A stretch of 64,000 nucleotides of DNA from Thermothielavioides terrestris NRRL 8126 (lineage: Eukaryota; Ascomycota; Sordariomycetes; Sordariales; Chaetomiaceae), in assembly GCF_000226115.1 (NCBI RefSeq), contig NC_016461.1, positions 1,426,001 through 1,490,000 of the forward strand. Reading direction: 5' to 3'. This document shows positions 24,585-36,151 of the stretch, piece after piece (position 1 is the stretch's first letter; the number at the start of each line of letters is the position of its first letter). The translations under genes and the position numbers were made by a program. The notes below the pieces were generated by a model. It worked only from the letters and a program-made list of their open reading frames with translations, did no database searches and had not been told where the DNA came from.

Positions 24585-26439
24585 AGGTCGGAGACTGCTC
24601 GAGTCAGCGGTTGATCTGGAATCACCTTCGCTGGCTACTGCCCTTGGCATAAGTGCTTGGTGCGAGCTCGGGTTGCCATAAACAGCAACCGCGCCTGGCA
24701 GCCAGGCACGGCTCTTGTGGGAAACATTCTTTTTCATCATCTTTTCTCTGATTTGCCGTGCGCTGAAGGCAATTTGCATCTTCGCTGCGCACGCCGTTGT
24801 TGGCGGTTAGGTAGTGTACCTTGCCCGAATTCCGGCTTACTGCGGTTGCGAGCAAAAGTTTGACACCCCTGTCAGGTTCCGACTAGGGTCAGCTTTCTGT
24901 AAGTTACGGTCAATTTCTGGCACAACCGCACTGCGAAGTCACTTTTTGGCTCCACAAAACACGCTCATCCCCTGTAATGTCCCCGGCCACTACCCAGCAG
25001 GGGGGTCTAACTTACCCATCACACCAAAGTAAGCCACTGGCAAGGAACCGGGTTGAATTGCCGTGCACTATTCCACACATCAGGGAGGGCGTCAAGTTCC
25101 TTGACCTACAACCTGCGACCCTACTCTACACTGTGTGCTGCATACACGAGGCAAGCCAACACACCGAGGCTTGATAACGCATCCGGCACATACGATGTAT
25201 TTGGTATGCGACGCCCCATTGGTATCCAGAGACCGTTGTGGTCGTTGGCCATACAGAGGCGTAGGTAGAGGCGCACAAGGTGCGAAGGTGAGACCGGTGT
25301 ACGTGCTTCCATGCTCCGGATTACTGTGGTAGCCCGCTCTCTCGCTTGGACTGGCACCTCTGTGGGGAGGGGTGGAGGGGGGGAGACGCAAATATCCTAG
25401 AAGAGACGGTGACTCGAATTGAACAGGTGCAGGAGGGACCACTCACACCTTCACTGGAGATGGCCGCCTGCAGCTGACTTGACCTCGGGAGCTCTCGCCG
25501 GCAACCAATCGCATGGACCTGCATACATAAGTGGCTTTGCCACGGATCGATATGTGGCACCCGATTTGGACTTCGGTACCGAGGAAGTGATTGTCATTCC
25601 TGTTCGCAACTGGCTTCCGAGACGCATTTGTTGTTACGCTTGAGGATGGATGTAACAGCTCTCTAGTGTCGACACAACTACCGACACGATAATTGCTGTT
25701 CTCCTTCGTGAGTGGAACATTCCCCGCAGCCAAGCCCTCTTGTCTGGTGGCGCCTTGCTCTCTCTGTCATCAAAGTTGTCCTCCACCTGCCGGCACGCTC
25801 CTCTTCAAGCTGGCCCGGTGCCATGGAAGAGGTTAAGATCGTCGGCTGCTGCGGGCTCGCAGTGGTTCGGAAATCCAAAAAAGGAAACTCCGGTCGCCTC
25901 TCCACGCACCCGATCGACGCTTAAAGCCATGGAATGGCTTGGTATCTCCACCTCCGCGCGTGCTACAGAACTGCATCGCTTGTATGTGAACTGCAGCAAG
26001 ATATAGCGATTAAGCCACATCGGGTAACATACCCAGCTCAAGAGCGCCAATTGGAACGTGCGGCGGAGCTGACCGGTTTCGATGGCCTTCTCACCCCGTC
26101 GGCTTGCGAAGCAGCTGCAAAATGCTCGACGCGGCCTGGGGTCAAAACTTGCGACTTGACGCGGCAGCTTGCACTAGCTCGTCATCCAGGCGCCCAGACC
26201 TCCGATGCCTGTATTGAAGGCGGGGGCTGGAGTGAGGGGTTCTGCTGAGGGGCTCCCCTATCCGACCTTCCAGGTTCCTTTGACTTACCCAGGCTAGGGC
26301 AGGAATAACGCGGTGGTCTGGCGGCTCCTTTGCAGTTGGTATAAGGAGGGTACGCCAGCTGTGCTGTGACGCCTGCCACCTGAGCTCATTCAGCACAAAT
26401 TCTGTGACTGGAACGGTTGTGATACGGCAATAATCGCAC

Positions 26440-26446
26440 TATAAAC
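26440..26446 (+). promoter_or_regulatory. TATA-like box of the SDR gene
   Basis: TATAAAC lies 120 bases before the SDR start codon in a leader that has no other ATG, followed by a pyrimidine-rich stretch. Placement fits a core promoter; this is inference from position only. Confidence 0.4.
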
Positions 26447-26565
26447 GCTCCGAGCATTTGCGGGGAGGGGTTTCCAGATATCCAAACCAGCAGAACGCCT
26501 CCAGAGTCCCTTTTCCCTCTTCAACACCAACGCCACCGGCAAGCATCACGAACTAACGCTCCACC

Positions 26566-27569
26566 ATGGCCACCTCCTTCATTCCAAGGACCACCCTCAA
26601 AGTGGGACCCCGCGCCATGCTCGCACGCCAGTCCCTATGTTCCCCGTCCATCATTCTCGCCCGAGCCTTTCACCAGACCCAGAACCGGCGCAGCCAGAAC
26701 CGCAGCGCCCTCCTGCCCGAATTCAGCCTCAAGGACCGCGTCGTCATAGTCTCGGGCGGCGCGCGCGGCCTGGGCCTGACGCAGGCTGAAGCTGTGCTCG
26801 AAGCAGGCGCCGTAGTGCACGCGCTCGACCGGCTGCCCCAGCCGGCGGAGGGCAGCGACTTCTCGCGCGTGGCAGAGCGCGCGGCGTCGGAGCTGGGCTC
26901 GCGTATGAGCTACCACCGCGTCGATGTGCGCGACCAGAAGGCGCTGAGCGAAATCATCGGCGGCATCGCGAACAAGGAAGGCCGAATCGACGGGCTGATT
27001 GCAGCCGCGGGGATCCAGCAGGAGACGCCCGCGCTGGAGTACACGGCAGAAGACGCCGATAGGATGCTCGGGGTGAACGTCACGGGCGTGTTTATGACCG
27101 CGCAGGCCGTCGCGAGAGAGATGATCAAGCGCAAGCAGAAGGGGAGTTTGGTACTGATCGCAAGCATGAGCGGGACGGTGGCGAACAGGGGGCTGATTTG
27201 CCCGTGAGTAGTCCCAGTCATCGTATTCTTCGTCTCTGTCCTGGTTAGCCTACCGGCTGACAATTCGCCAGGGCGTACAACGCATCCAAGGCCGCGGTCC
27301 TGCAACTTGCGCGCAATCTCGCCGCTGAATGGGGCGAGCACGGCATCCGTGTCAACACCCTTTCCCCTGGATATATCGTCACGGCCATGACTGACGGCCT
27401 ATTCGAGGCGGTCCCGGAGCGACGGACGGCGTGGCCAGATGCCAACATGCTCAAGCGCCTCAGCTACCCCCGGGAATACCGAGGTGCGGCCGTGTTCCTT
27501 CTGAGCGACGCCAGCAGCTTCATGACGGGAGCGGACTTGAGAATTGATGGCGGCCACTGCGCTTGGTAG
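26566..27569 (+). CDS. Short-chain dehydrogenase/reductase, probably mitochondrial
   Basis: Exons 26566-27203 and 27272-27569 over a 68-base intron (donor GTGAGT, branch CTGAC, acceptor CCAG), 311 residues. Residues 1-45 are rich in Arg, Ser and Ala and end with RAFHQTQNRR, which looks like a mitochondrial presequence. The Rossmann dinucleotide site is SGGARGLG (~res 65-72), then a D-R pair after the second strand, a DVRD motif, AAAGI in place of the NAG motif, the catalytic Ser in IASMSG and the YNASK catalytic Tyr/Lys, whose tyrosine comes from exon 2. The end has SPGYI, FLLSDASSFMTGADLRIDGG, typical of classical SDRs. The sequence is closest in style to fungal polyol/ketose reductases (Sou1/xylulose reductase/arabinitol dehydrogenase type), but the substrate cannot be set. 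The start is preceded by CACC and is the first ATG. It converges on the next gene with 189 bases between stops. Confidence 0.9.
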
Positions 27570-27758
27570 CGAGCAAAGACATTCCCAGAAGGCTATCAAG
27601 AGACTTCAGGCAATTATCCGTTGCGCCGCGGTGTCCAAATGGTATATGTACTTAAAGCTGGGTTCGCGGGTTTCGGTCTTGGATTTGGCGGTACAACCAT
27701 CCGCTGGCAGCAAGCCCTCAGCTAGTCATGCAAGAAGTATTTCGTCCTCGCGGTTGAA

Positions 27759-28420
27759 TCACGATGCCGGGGCAACGACGGATTCCGGGCCCAACCTCGC
27801 GACTACGCCTGGCTTGAGGTTTAGGCGCGCCTCAATCTCTGTTGCCGACTCGCCGCGCTGCCGCCGCAGCAGGATTTGCTTCACCGTACTGATGTCGAGG
27901 AACTCTCGGCCCGTGTCAGTTGACTTGCCCACATTTTCAAGCTCGTCCTTGGCCCGAGCTTCAAGCCGCCGCCGCACCTCGAGGACGCCGAGGGTTGCGT
28001 TGCTCGAAGAGGACGGGAACCGCGGTGTTGACAAGGATTGACTGATACCGGAGGCATCTTGGAAGGGAGATGCGATAGATGACGGCGAATATGTCGGATT
28101 GGGTTGCACGATGCCCATCTGCCGCAGTCGGTCGGCAAAATCGGCGCTAATGGAATCGGGACGGTCGTGATGGATCGAGTCGGCGCGAATTGCTGCTGTC
28201 CTGTTAGTGACTACTGTTCACGAATCTGCAGCACCGCCACTAAGAACCAACCGTCATCCTTGGTGTATGAAGCTTGCGGCCGCTGGGTTTGCTGCTCCTC
28301 GGAGCGAGCCGTGGCTGACCGCGGCGCCGATCTCTGTGTTGCCGCCGGTGAGGTCCCCGGAGCGCGGGAAGGAAACCTCCGCACAGTTTTCTGCGCTGTT
28401 TTGGATCCGGATGCGCCCAT
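27759..28420 (-). CDS. Small conserved fungal helix-turn-helix protein
   Basis: Exons 28252-28420 and 27759-28195 on the minus strand, 201 residues. The intron (28196-28251) begins GTTGGT; its 3' end shows tandem acceptors ACAG and CAG, so a version one Ala shorter is equally in frame. The N-terminus is MGASGSK, a glycine-2 context compatible with N-myristoylation, and is basic and Ser/Ala-rich. After the intron comes ADSIHHDRPDSISADFADRL, then Ser-rich linker, a charged helix (VLEVRRRLEARAKDEL) and a C-terminal helix-turn-helix-like unit, STVKQILLRRQRGESATEIEARL, followed by LGPESVVAPAS. I believe this corresponds to a small conserved fungal protein usually annotated only as helix-turn-helix domain-containing; that is from memory of family shape. 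DNA binding is not established; a role in mitochondria or at membranes is possible. Confidence 0.75.
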
Positions 28421-31400
28421 CGTGAAAGTCCTGTCTAGGCTGGATCCCAGCTTTTGGGTGGTTGCCTGGGTTGCCTGGGCACAATGGGGCCGAATTGAGT
28501 GGCTCGCGGAAACGAACTTTTAATGTTATCAGGGGGGTGCCGTCATTGAAGCAGCCACAACCACACCCACAACCACCACTGTGGCTTGTGCATAGGTACC
28601 TCAGTTAACCAACCACATCACAAGTGCGGGCCGCCTCCCGCAAGTCTCCAGAATTCCACGACGAAAGCACCCGCTGCAAAGTTTGGTTGCAATTAGGTAT
28701 CGGCCACATCGGCAAAAGCCTGCCTTTACATGCCACTTTACAGTGATCTTTATGTCCGTTGCAACTACCTAGGTACGGACCACAGAGACCCCCGGCTCAT
28801 GCTCGATGCCCCGGGCCTCTATGTCCACTGCGTTTCTCTGCAATTTGGCTTGAGAAACAGTGCTTGAGCACGGCCGAGAGGCCACAAGAACCGAACTCAG
28901 CTCAAACCGGCACGTTAGACTGCGGCCTCAGGTGAGGACGCGGCTGCCCCGCCCATCGAGTTCTCTCACGCAACAAACGCTCAATGTTTTACGTTCGTGT
29001 ACGAATGCCCTGATCACTTCGCTGGACTTCAGAAAGGGCTGTGCTTCGTCGTCCTCGCATCTCCACGCTCATTCACTGACTTAGTAGCTGACATTACTTT
29101 AATCCCCCCCCCCAAAAAAGTCTAACTGCTATATTTGCAGCCTCGCGTTGAATTCAGGATGCCGTCGGAGATGACACGGCGACACTGTTCGCTGCTCTGC
29201 ACGAAAGCTCTTCATGTGCCCGTGTTCCAGTGACTTGGTGGCCATGGTGGGCTTACATCACCCATGCAATTAATTACTCCCCATCAAGAAGCTGAAAAGC
29301 TGGCAACATGATTGGAGGTGGTCAATCCGTCGAGAGCCCACAGTCGGATGTTCTGTATTCCGTTAAACGAGTTCGGCTTGGGTAGCGATCACCAGATCGT
29401 TTGTGCTAAGCTGATTAGCCGCTGATAATGTTTAACTAGTAAGTTGCTTGACTGGAACGTGCGGCTGCAAGGAAGGCTGTTGGTCTCGGAAGCACGGCGG
29501 CTATTGAGACGAAACTTGTTGGCCCTCACCTGCGGGTGCCGTTCCCCAGGTATATACCGGTATTTTGGACTCATATCACCAGTGATTCGGCATTCTCTAT
29601 AGGCACTCCATCAACGTTCCCTGGAACCGGCTGATGAGGGTCTTACATGTTCGAAATCATTCAGGGATTGAGAAGTGGTTGCCGCGCGGGCATACCCTGT
29701 GAGTGCATCAGAGCTTGGACGAGTCGGACCTGAACCAGTCACGCCAGGCAAAAGGGACAGCCTAGATTTCAGGGACACCTGATTGCGGTCTCCTTCCCCG
29801 CCTGGGGCTCACGCGAGCCTCTCGGGCTACTGCCAGATCGCGGGGTCCAGATTCTTCATTCGAGCACAGCACTGTGGTGGCAACGTCTCGAAGTGAATGT
29901 GGATGACAAGACGTTCAATCTCTCGTCAGTGGAGGGTATCGAGGCCCTTACAAGCCAGGTTGGTCATTCCGGTCAACGAGTGTTTGAAAAATCACAGGAA
30001 AGATGTTGAGGCTGGTGAGGAAACGGGAGAGAGTGCGAATCAGTTCTCCAGGCTAATGAGCCAAACAAGTCGAGGCGGAGACCAGCCGATCATGGTGCGC
30101 AAGAAAAACTTGTGAGCTTCAAAACCGGGACTTCAGCTATACGTTACACCATCGTTCCGGCCCTCCCAAGTAGCTGTGGCGAGATGCGATATCGACCGAG
30201 CGTCCCTGGTCCGACCGCTCAGAGGACAGTATAAATCAACACAGACAGAAGCATGGTTGGCACCAGGGAAAGGCGGGACGCGACCGTGAGCCGGTGATGG
30301 TGAAAAGCTACGCTTGCTGACTAGTTCCTAATCCAATCCGAGCGAGGATTTAAAGTTACGTCTTTTAGTTCAACACCGCTCAATTGCACGAGTTCATCTC
30401 GGTTTGCGAAGACGGGATTGGACATTGAAGCAGGACGACCCCAATGCAGGCGTCAACCTTGTCTTAGCCCTTAAAGCAAAACTGAAGCATAGGAGAGTCG
30501 CCGGCGCCCAGGTCAATCAAGAGATTGTTCTCTGAATGATTGCGCCCGACGACCAAATTCAGGTGCAGACCCCCCTGGCTGATTTCGTAGGTCAAACAAG
30601 GAACGCGTCTTATACACAACCTAGGCATGTGAGCTTGGTAGCTCAAACACAAGCAACCTAGGTAGGCTTCGAATCAATACCATTGCAAGGACAGCCTAGT
30701 TAGTAGCAGTTCCAGATTCAGCATCTAACAGTCAACAATCAACAAACAACAAATGAGGAAGCCTTGAGTTAGCGAGCTTATTGTTCGCTTTGCGGGTAAT
30801 CGCTCGGTTTAGTGTCACCGAGGTCAACCTCTACCTCTCACAAGATTTTCAGGAGAAGCCGAATACTCGGTGATGGAGTACGAAAGGTCACCGATACCTT
30901 ACCATCGCCTGAGTGCCTGCCCGGAAGGCATCATTCTGGAGTAGGCAATGGCGCCGAGCGGTCCGCAACCAGGCAATAATAGAATACCGATGAACCGAAC
31001 CATGTTTCGGACTTGCCTATATGCACTTTGAATACTCGTGATTTGGGAGGTGAATGAGGTGCGAGCCTGCGGCGTCATTACTGCGTTAGATGTCGATTCT
31101 GCGGCCCGGCCCATTGAAGTTCAGATGAGAACAAGGAATCAGATTTTCGCGCGACCCCCAAGCAATAAGACGTAGGGGTTACATAGCACCTAGGTACATA
31201 GCTGTCACCGTGAGATCAATAAGTCGAGGTTGTGTTCGAGTTGTTTCTTGTCGGGGAATGAAGCGATCGGCGCCCTGTCACCAAAGAGGCGGGTCAGGTC
31301 CGGCGGGGGTAACGTTAACATGGTACCTAGCTGACTCCGGCAGTGCATCCAATCATAGCCCCGCGTCGTGGGGCCAGCGGGACAAAAATTCTTCTTGTGC

Positions 31401-31637
31401 GCAGCCTACCCCCGCTCAGGGCGCCCCAGCCCCGCTTCAGCGAGGGACCATCAGAGTCACCAGACACCCAGCCTTCCGGAAATCGGCTTTTCCACCTCGC
31501 AACTTCTCTCATCGCAACCGCGAGACCGGACCTCCCACAGGCAGCCTATCTGGCGCTGTTCCGGACCCGTGTTGTCTCGGGAGTCGGGAACCCACTTACG
31601 CGTAAACACCCACCGTGGGGGCGTGCCCAGTCTGGCC
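28421..31637. other. Intergenic stretch, one doubtful small ORF
   Basis: About 3.2 kb, less GC-rich than the rest. It carries three TACCTAGGTA-like palindromes (28766, 30657, 31188). A minus-strand frame starting at an ATG at 31114 (71 codons to 30899) has a hydrophobic stretch and ends at a GTAAGG donor-like site, but no convincing following exon was found. The last 300 bases are probably the leader of the Zn2Cys6 gene. Confidence 0.45.
28766..28775. repeat. Palindrome TACCTAGGTA
   Basis: Perfect 10-base palindrome, repeated at 48205-48214 and nearly at 30657, 31188 and 34336. Confidence 0.8.
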
Positions 31638-34214
31638 ATGGAGAGCCCCGAGTTTGCGGCTGGCGTGCGGAGCCAGGGTGCCAACGGCGGCGGTCCTATC
31701 AAGCGCAAACGGAGCACCTTGGACAGCAGCCCAGCCAGCCTTGCCGACCACGATCATGATCACGACCAGGACATTGACCACGACGAGAGGACAGACGCCT
31801 CTCCCGACACCAAGAGCCGCCGCCTGCCTGGGGTGAAGCGCGCCTGCAACGAGTGCCGCCAGCAGAAGGTATGCAGCTTCATGTTGAGTCACTTGGTCTC
31901 TTCCTTCCCCGTTCCCCTCCCTCCCGGCCACACTTCCGCTTCGCCCCGGCCTCCGCCTCCGTGTCCCCCACCGGCACCGCCGTTCGAACCCCCGTTCCCC
32001 CACAACATCCCCCAACACCCCCCATCTTTCCCCAGCTGGGCCTCCCTCCGGTCTCCGGAGCATCCTGGTTGTTGGTGCACCTGGCTGACGCTGAGCCTTG
32101 GTCCGACCCGTCCAGTTACGTTGCGATGTTGTTCAAGAACCCTTTCAGAGCTGTTCCCGGTGTAACCGGCTCAAGCTCGAGTGCAAGATTGAGTCCAACT
32201 TCAAGCGCATTGGCAAGCGAAGCAAGCATGCCGAGATGGAGAAGGAGATCGAGAGACTCCGCCGCGCTGTCCAGATTGCCAAGTCTCAGGGGTTTACCTT
32301 TGACGAAGACGACGAGCTGGCGAATTCTGCGATGCAGTCTCAGCTTCACTCGCCTGTGGTTGCGAGCCAGTATACACACACCCGCAATCCATCCTTGATA
32401 GGATCCGAGGAGGCCGTCTCTTCACTGCTGCATCTCAAACGTGGCGGCTCCTACGCCATGCCCCGCATCGCTCGCGAGCTAGACGATTTCAGACTTACTG
32501 AGGACGAGGAGAGCCAGCTGTTCAGCCAATTTTTCAACTACTACCACCCATTCCTGCCGTTCTTGAACCCCGCCCAGACGCCGGATCAATACTATCAACA
32601 GCATCCTCTGCTCTACTGGTCGATCGCAGCGGTTGCTAGCAGACGTTTTGGGCTAGACTCCAATATCCTCACTAGGCTGTCGGGCCCCCTGACGAGGCTG
32701 CTCTGGGCCACGGTTGGCGACGTCCCTCAGAGCTACTTCGTCGTCAAAGCTCTCTGTTTACTTTGCACCTGGCCCCTTCCAACGAGCACGACATCCTCTG
32801 ATCCCACGCATATCCTCTGCGGCGTCATGATGAAGACGGCCACCGGCATCGGCCTGCATCGACCCAACCACATCAATGACTTCTCGCGCGTCGCGGTGGA
32901 GCTCAACAAGGAAGGTCTTCATGACCGTATCAAGACGTGGGCGGTGTGCAACATCGTCGCGCAGACCATCGGAACCGGCTACGGCCAACCCGCTTCGACC
33001 TTGTACGACTGGACTCTGGCTATCCGACCGGGCGTCGAGGGGCCGTACTCGCTTGGCCCAGAACTGGAGGCCAGGTTGCAAATAGAACGGTTTTGTGATA
33101 AGGTTTCGAAAGAAATGTACAGCAACGCCAGTGATCCTCGGGGTGTTGCCGGCGACGAACACCGAGCCATGTTGATGCGTGTCTACCGCCGCGAATTCAA
33201 CGAGCTTCAAGCTTCCATCGTGGCGCAGAACTTGTCGCCGATCGTCTACCTCCATCTGAAAGCAGCTTGCCTTCATCTGCGCCTGGCCGGTTTCTTTGAC
33301 TCCAGCCGGACGCCGGGTTATCTCGACGATCTAATGGCCCTGTGGCGCGCCACAACCAGCTACCTCGACTACATCCTGGACGGCCCCGAGACCTGCCCTG
33401 AAGCATATCAGTATCAATTACGAGACCAGTTTCTCTTGAAATACGCCACAAACTACATCCAGCAGATGTTGGTCGCCGCGGGGTTTGCCTTGCTCAAGCT
33501 CATGCGGTCGTTCTTCGTGAAGCAGGTCGAATTTGAGCGAGGCCGTTCCCTGTTTCACAGGACTATTCAAGCCATCCGCACTACCAGCGTGGTGCATAAT
33601 GATTTGAATTGGAGGCTCGCAGAGTTGATGGTCCAAATCTGGAACGGTGCCAGGATCGAGGGGAAGTCGCCGTCGTTTCAGGGTGACGATCCGGAAATCG
33701 ATGACAGTCTGCAGCTGAAGGTCCGGTGTCGACACAGCATGAGTCTCGTGTTCGACTCGATTTGGCACTGGAGGGAAGAGTACCAAGCTCGAGGCCGAGG
33801 TACACTTGACGGTAAGTATCCTCCTACACATCCTGCAGCTTCCGTGCCTGCTTCTTGACCCCTCATCTCTCTCCCGTCCTTCTCACGGTGAAATCGTGCG
33901 GGCTAAGATACTCCTCGGTAGCTCTCAAGCAACCCACGAATCCCGATTCCGCTAATGAGTCTTCAGCCTCTTCAACTCATCTGGACAGCACGCTGGCTCC
34001 GGCCTCCCAGGGTCTCACTGCTAATCTCGGCCTAGCCACGTCCAACGGCGCGCTTACACCCAGCGGAGGATCGGCGGTGGGAGGCGGCACCCAAAACTCG
34101 CTTATGGGGATGAACTACGATAGCACCTACGATTTCTGGGACCCTCAGCACTGGATGTTGGACGGGCTGCTCGACTTCAACTACACGTTTGTCCCGATCG
34201 AGAGCAACACTTAG
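31638..34214 (+). CDS. Zn2Cys6 transcription factor, Leu3-type
   Basis: Three exons: 31638-31868, 32116-33811, 33922-34214 (introns of 247 and 110 bases with GTATGC and GTAAGT donors), 739 residues. The Zn2Cys6 cluster is Cys70, Cys73, Cys80, Cys90, Cys93, Cys100 with spacing 2-6-9-2-6; intron 1 splits it between CRQQK and LRCD. A linker (FKRIGKRSKHAEMEKEIERLRR) leads to a coiled-coil dimerisation helix, a form seen in the Leu3/War1/PrtT branch. The middle region carries the fungal-specific transcription factor domain (QLFSQFFNYYHPFLPFL, SIAAVASRRFG, ATGIGLHRP). The C-terminus is Ser/Thr/Gly-rich with an acidic-aromatic tail (YDFWDPQHWMLDGLLDFNY), a likely activation domain. Residues 37-49 are a run of alternating Asp and His just before the cluster. 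Leu3 relatives regulate branched-chain amino acid genes and PrtT regulates proteases; which applies here is unknown. It acts in the nucleus, binding CGG-type half sites. Confidence 0.9.
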
Positions 34215-34574
34215 AGCGCCTTCTGGTCGCTCACTCTGCACCAAGTCCGGCACGGGCCGTATTCCGGAAGTATAGCTTTTCCATGTTTGATGAAATACCC
34301 CTTTCGCCCCCTCTCTTCTTCTAGCGTACATTGTCACCTAGGTTCATCGGGTGTTGTTCTCGGCAGACGGGGTTTCGTAAATGGGATTGGGAAAACAAAA
34401 GGCTGAGGTTGGTTTCTCCGCTGTGAGTGATGATGTCTATCTAATCATAGGCAGTTGCAGATAGCGCGAATCGAGATGTTTCCACAGGAACCCCGCGCTG
34501 TCCGGCTTCCAGCTCCGGACGACATCACAATACAGCACAGTGCCGGCTGAGCAGGACCCAGGACTTCCCAAGAC

Positions 34575-34612
34575 CCCCCAGACCCCCTGACCCCCTGACC
34601 CCCAGAACCCCG
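34575..34612 (-). repeat. C-run tandem, G-quadruplex candidate on minus strand
   Basis: Five C runs of 4-6 bases separated by 3-4 bases in a GACCCCCT-like tandem. The minus strand therefore has five G runs with short loops, meeting the usual G-quadruplex pattern. Confidence 0.7.
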
Positions 34613-35723
34613 CAGACCCGCGAGATGCTCTCCTTCGCAGGCCCGCGTGCTTTATGCAGTTTGATTCGACTCCGCCGGGCCTAGGCGATGTTTTGTCCCT
34701 TGTGGTTGGCGGGTGCTTCGGGCTGTTTAGTCGTCTCGACATCTTCGAGAGGCCAGAGCAGCAAACAATGCTCCATGTTTCAGATATGCAGATGCGGATG
34801 CATGCATCAGCGGGAGGAGCCTTTTGCCTTACTGCTGCAGCTGCTATTCTTGCTCGAGCCCCATCTGTTTGACGTCCTTGGTGCCCGTTTTAACATCGCC
34901 CAAGAGGGTGAGGGAGGGCGAGCTTGGGTTGTTGGCCGCGAGCTGCGGCACAAGCTCAGCTCTGGGCGGCACAACACCGGCTCCGGATCCCCTTGCCGCG
35001 CAACCGCGGGTGTTCGTCCCAGCCCCCAACAGCCGCGCTTCTTGAAACGCCAGCTGAGTTTGTTCGTGGTTGGAAAGGCTTGCCTTCACAAGTGTCCAGG
35101 GAGCTCCACCACAGAGGCATCTCGCCCCTTGCTTTTAGTGTACCCCTTTCGATCCCCACATTCTCTGGCTGGCACGGACGCGGAAGTTGCCGGACATAGT
35201 ATACCTTCCAGGTTACTGTTGCCCCACATTCTTGGTTCCCCCAACAACCTCTTTTCAGAACGCTTCACGCTCAGGTCACACACCTGCCTGAACGTGCGAC
35301 TTCACACACGTTGCCGAGTTACCGTCCCACGGACCTCTGCAGGCTGGGCCTCAATCTCACCCCAAGGATCGTCGTAGTCAGTCCTTCAAGGCCATTCCTT
35401 TACGCCAAGCACCTGCCGTTTTGGAGCGCCCAGGAATCCTCAGGACTACCGAGACGCACGCAGTGGGGGCCAAAACTGCATGAAGTCGAATTCGGCCTCG
35501 GGTTGACCGGGAGAATTAACTAGCCAGCTCCATGATCACTAATCTCCTCGTCAAGGACCCTTCCTACTTGCCGTGAGTCTGGGGTCTTGGATTTCGCTGG
35601 GCAAACATGCTTCTCCGGGTCGTCGGCCGACGCAGTCACCCCTTTAGCGGCGCCGGGGCGGCGCGGCGGGTGAGGGAGGGGCGGCCCTGATGCGGTGAAA
35701 ATACGGACGGACGGTCGGACAGA

Positions 35724-35768
35724 CAGAAAGAGAGAGAGAGGGAGAGAGAGGGAGGGAGGGAGAGAGAG
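35724..35768 (+). repeat. GA-rich microsatellite
   Basis: AGAGAGAG and GGGAGG units in a purine-only stretch. Intergenic. Confidence 0.85.
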
Positions 35769-36083
35769 CGAAGAATCATTGGTGAATGGGACTGCTGGAT
35801 GGGATACTGTGGGATACAGGTGGTACACAGGAGTCATTGACTAACTAACAACGTGCCAGGTTACTAAGTAGCGGGCCGAGTTACACGTTTGTGGTCTCGT
35901 GGCGATGTCGCGCTCGCTTGAAGGTGCTGCAAATGGTTTGGGTCGCTCGTGGAAGCATGGGATGCTCTTCGAAGGATCTAACCCACGTTACCAAGCTCTT
36001 GCTCGCTTGGGTTTTACCAGGTATTTTTCAGGCTTCCCTCACATTTCCAGAATTAATGTACGGATTATTTCATCTTGATTCAC

Positions 36084-36087
36084 ATTT

Positions 36088-36119
<32 letters not shown>

Positions 36120-36151
36120 TTTTTTTTCTTTTTTTTTTTTCTTTCCACTGT
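36084..36151 (+). repeat. TTTC tetranucleotide and T-rich tract
   Basis: About nine TTTC units followed by long T runs broken by C. Confidence 0.9.

Larger units (their letters stand above)
22650..26565. other. Divergent intergenic region between flavohemoglobin and SDR
   Basis: About 3.9 kb shared upstream region of two divergent genes. It holds an inverted repeat (22994-23036), a nested palindrome (23521-23535), an A-rich tract (24500-24584) and a TATA-like box close to the SDR start. No protein-like frame was found. Confidence 0.5.

Noticed and set aside
35724..36151. GA and TTTC tracts as CRISPR-like or satellite arrays
   Set aside because: Simple microsatellites with no spacer-repeat structure.
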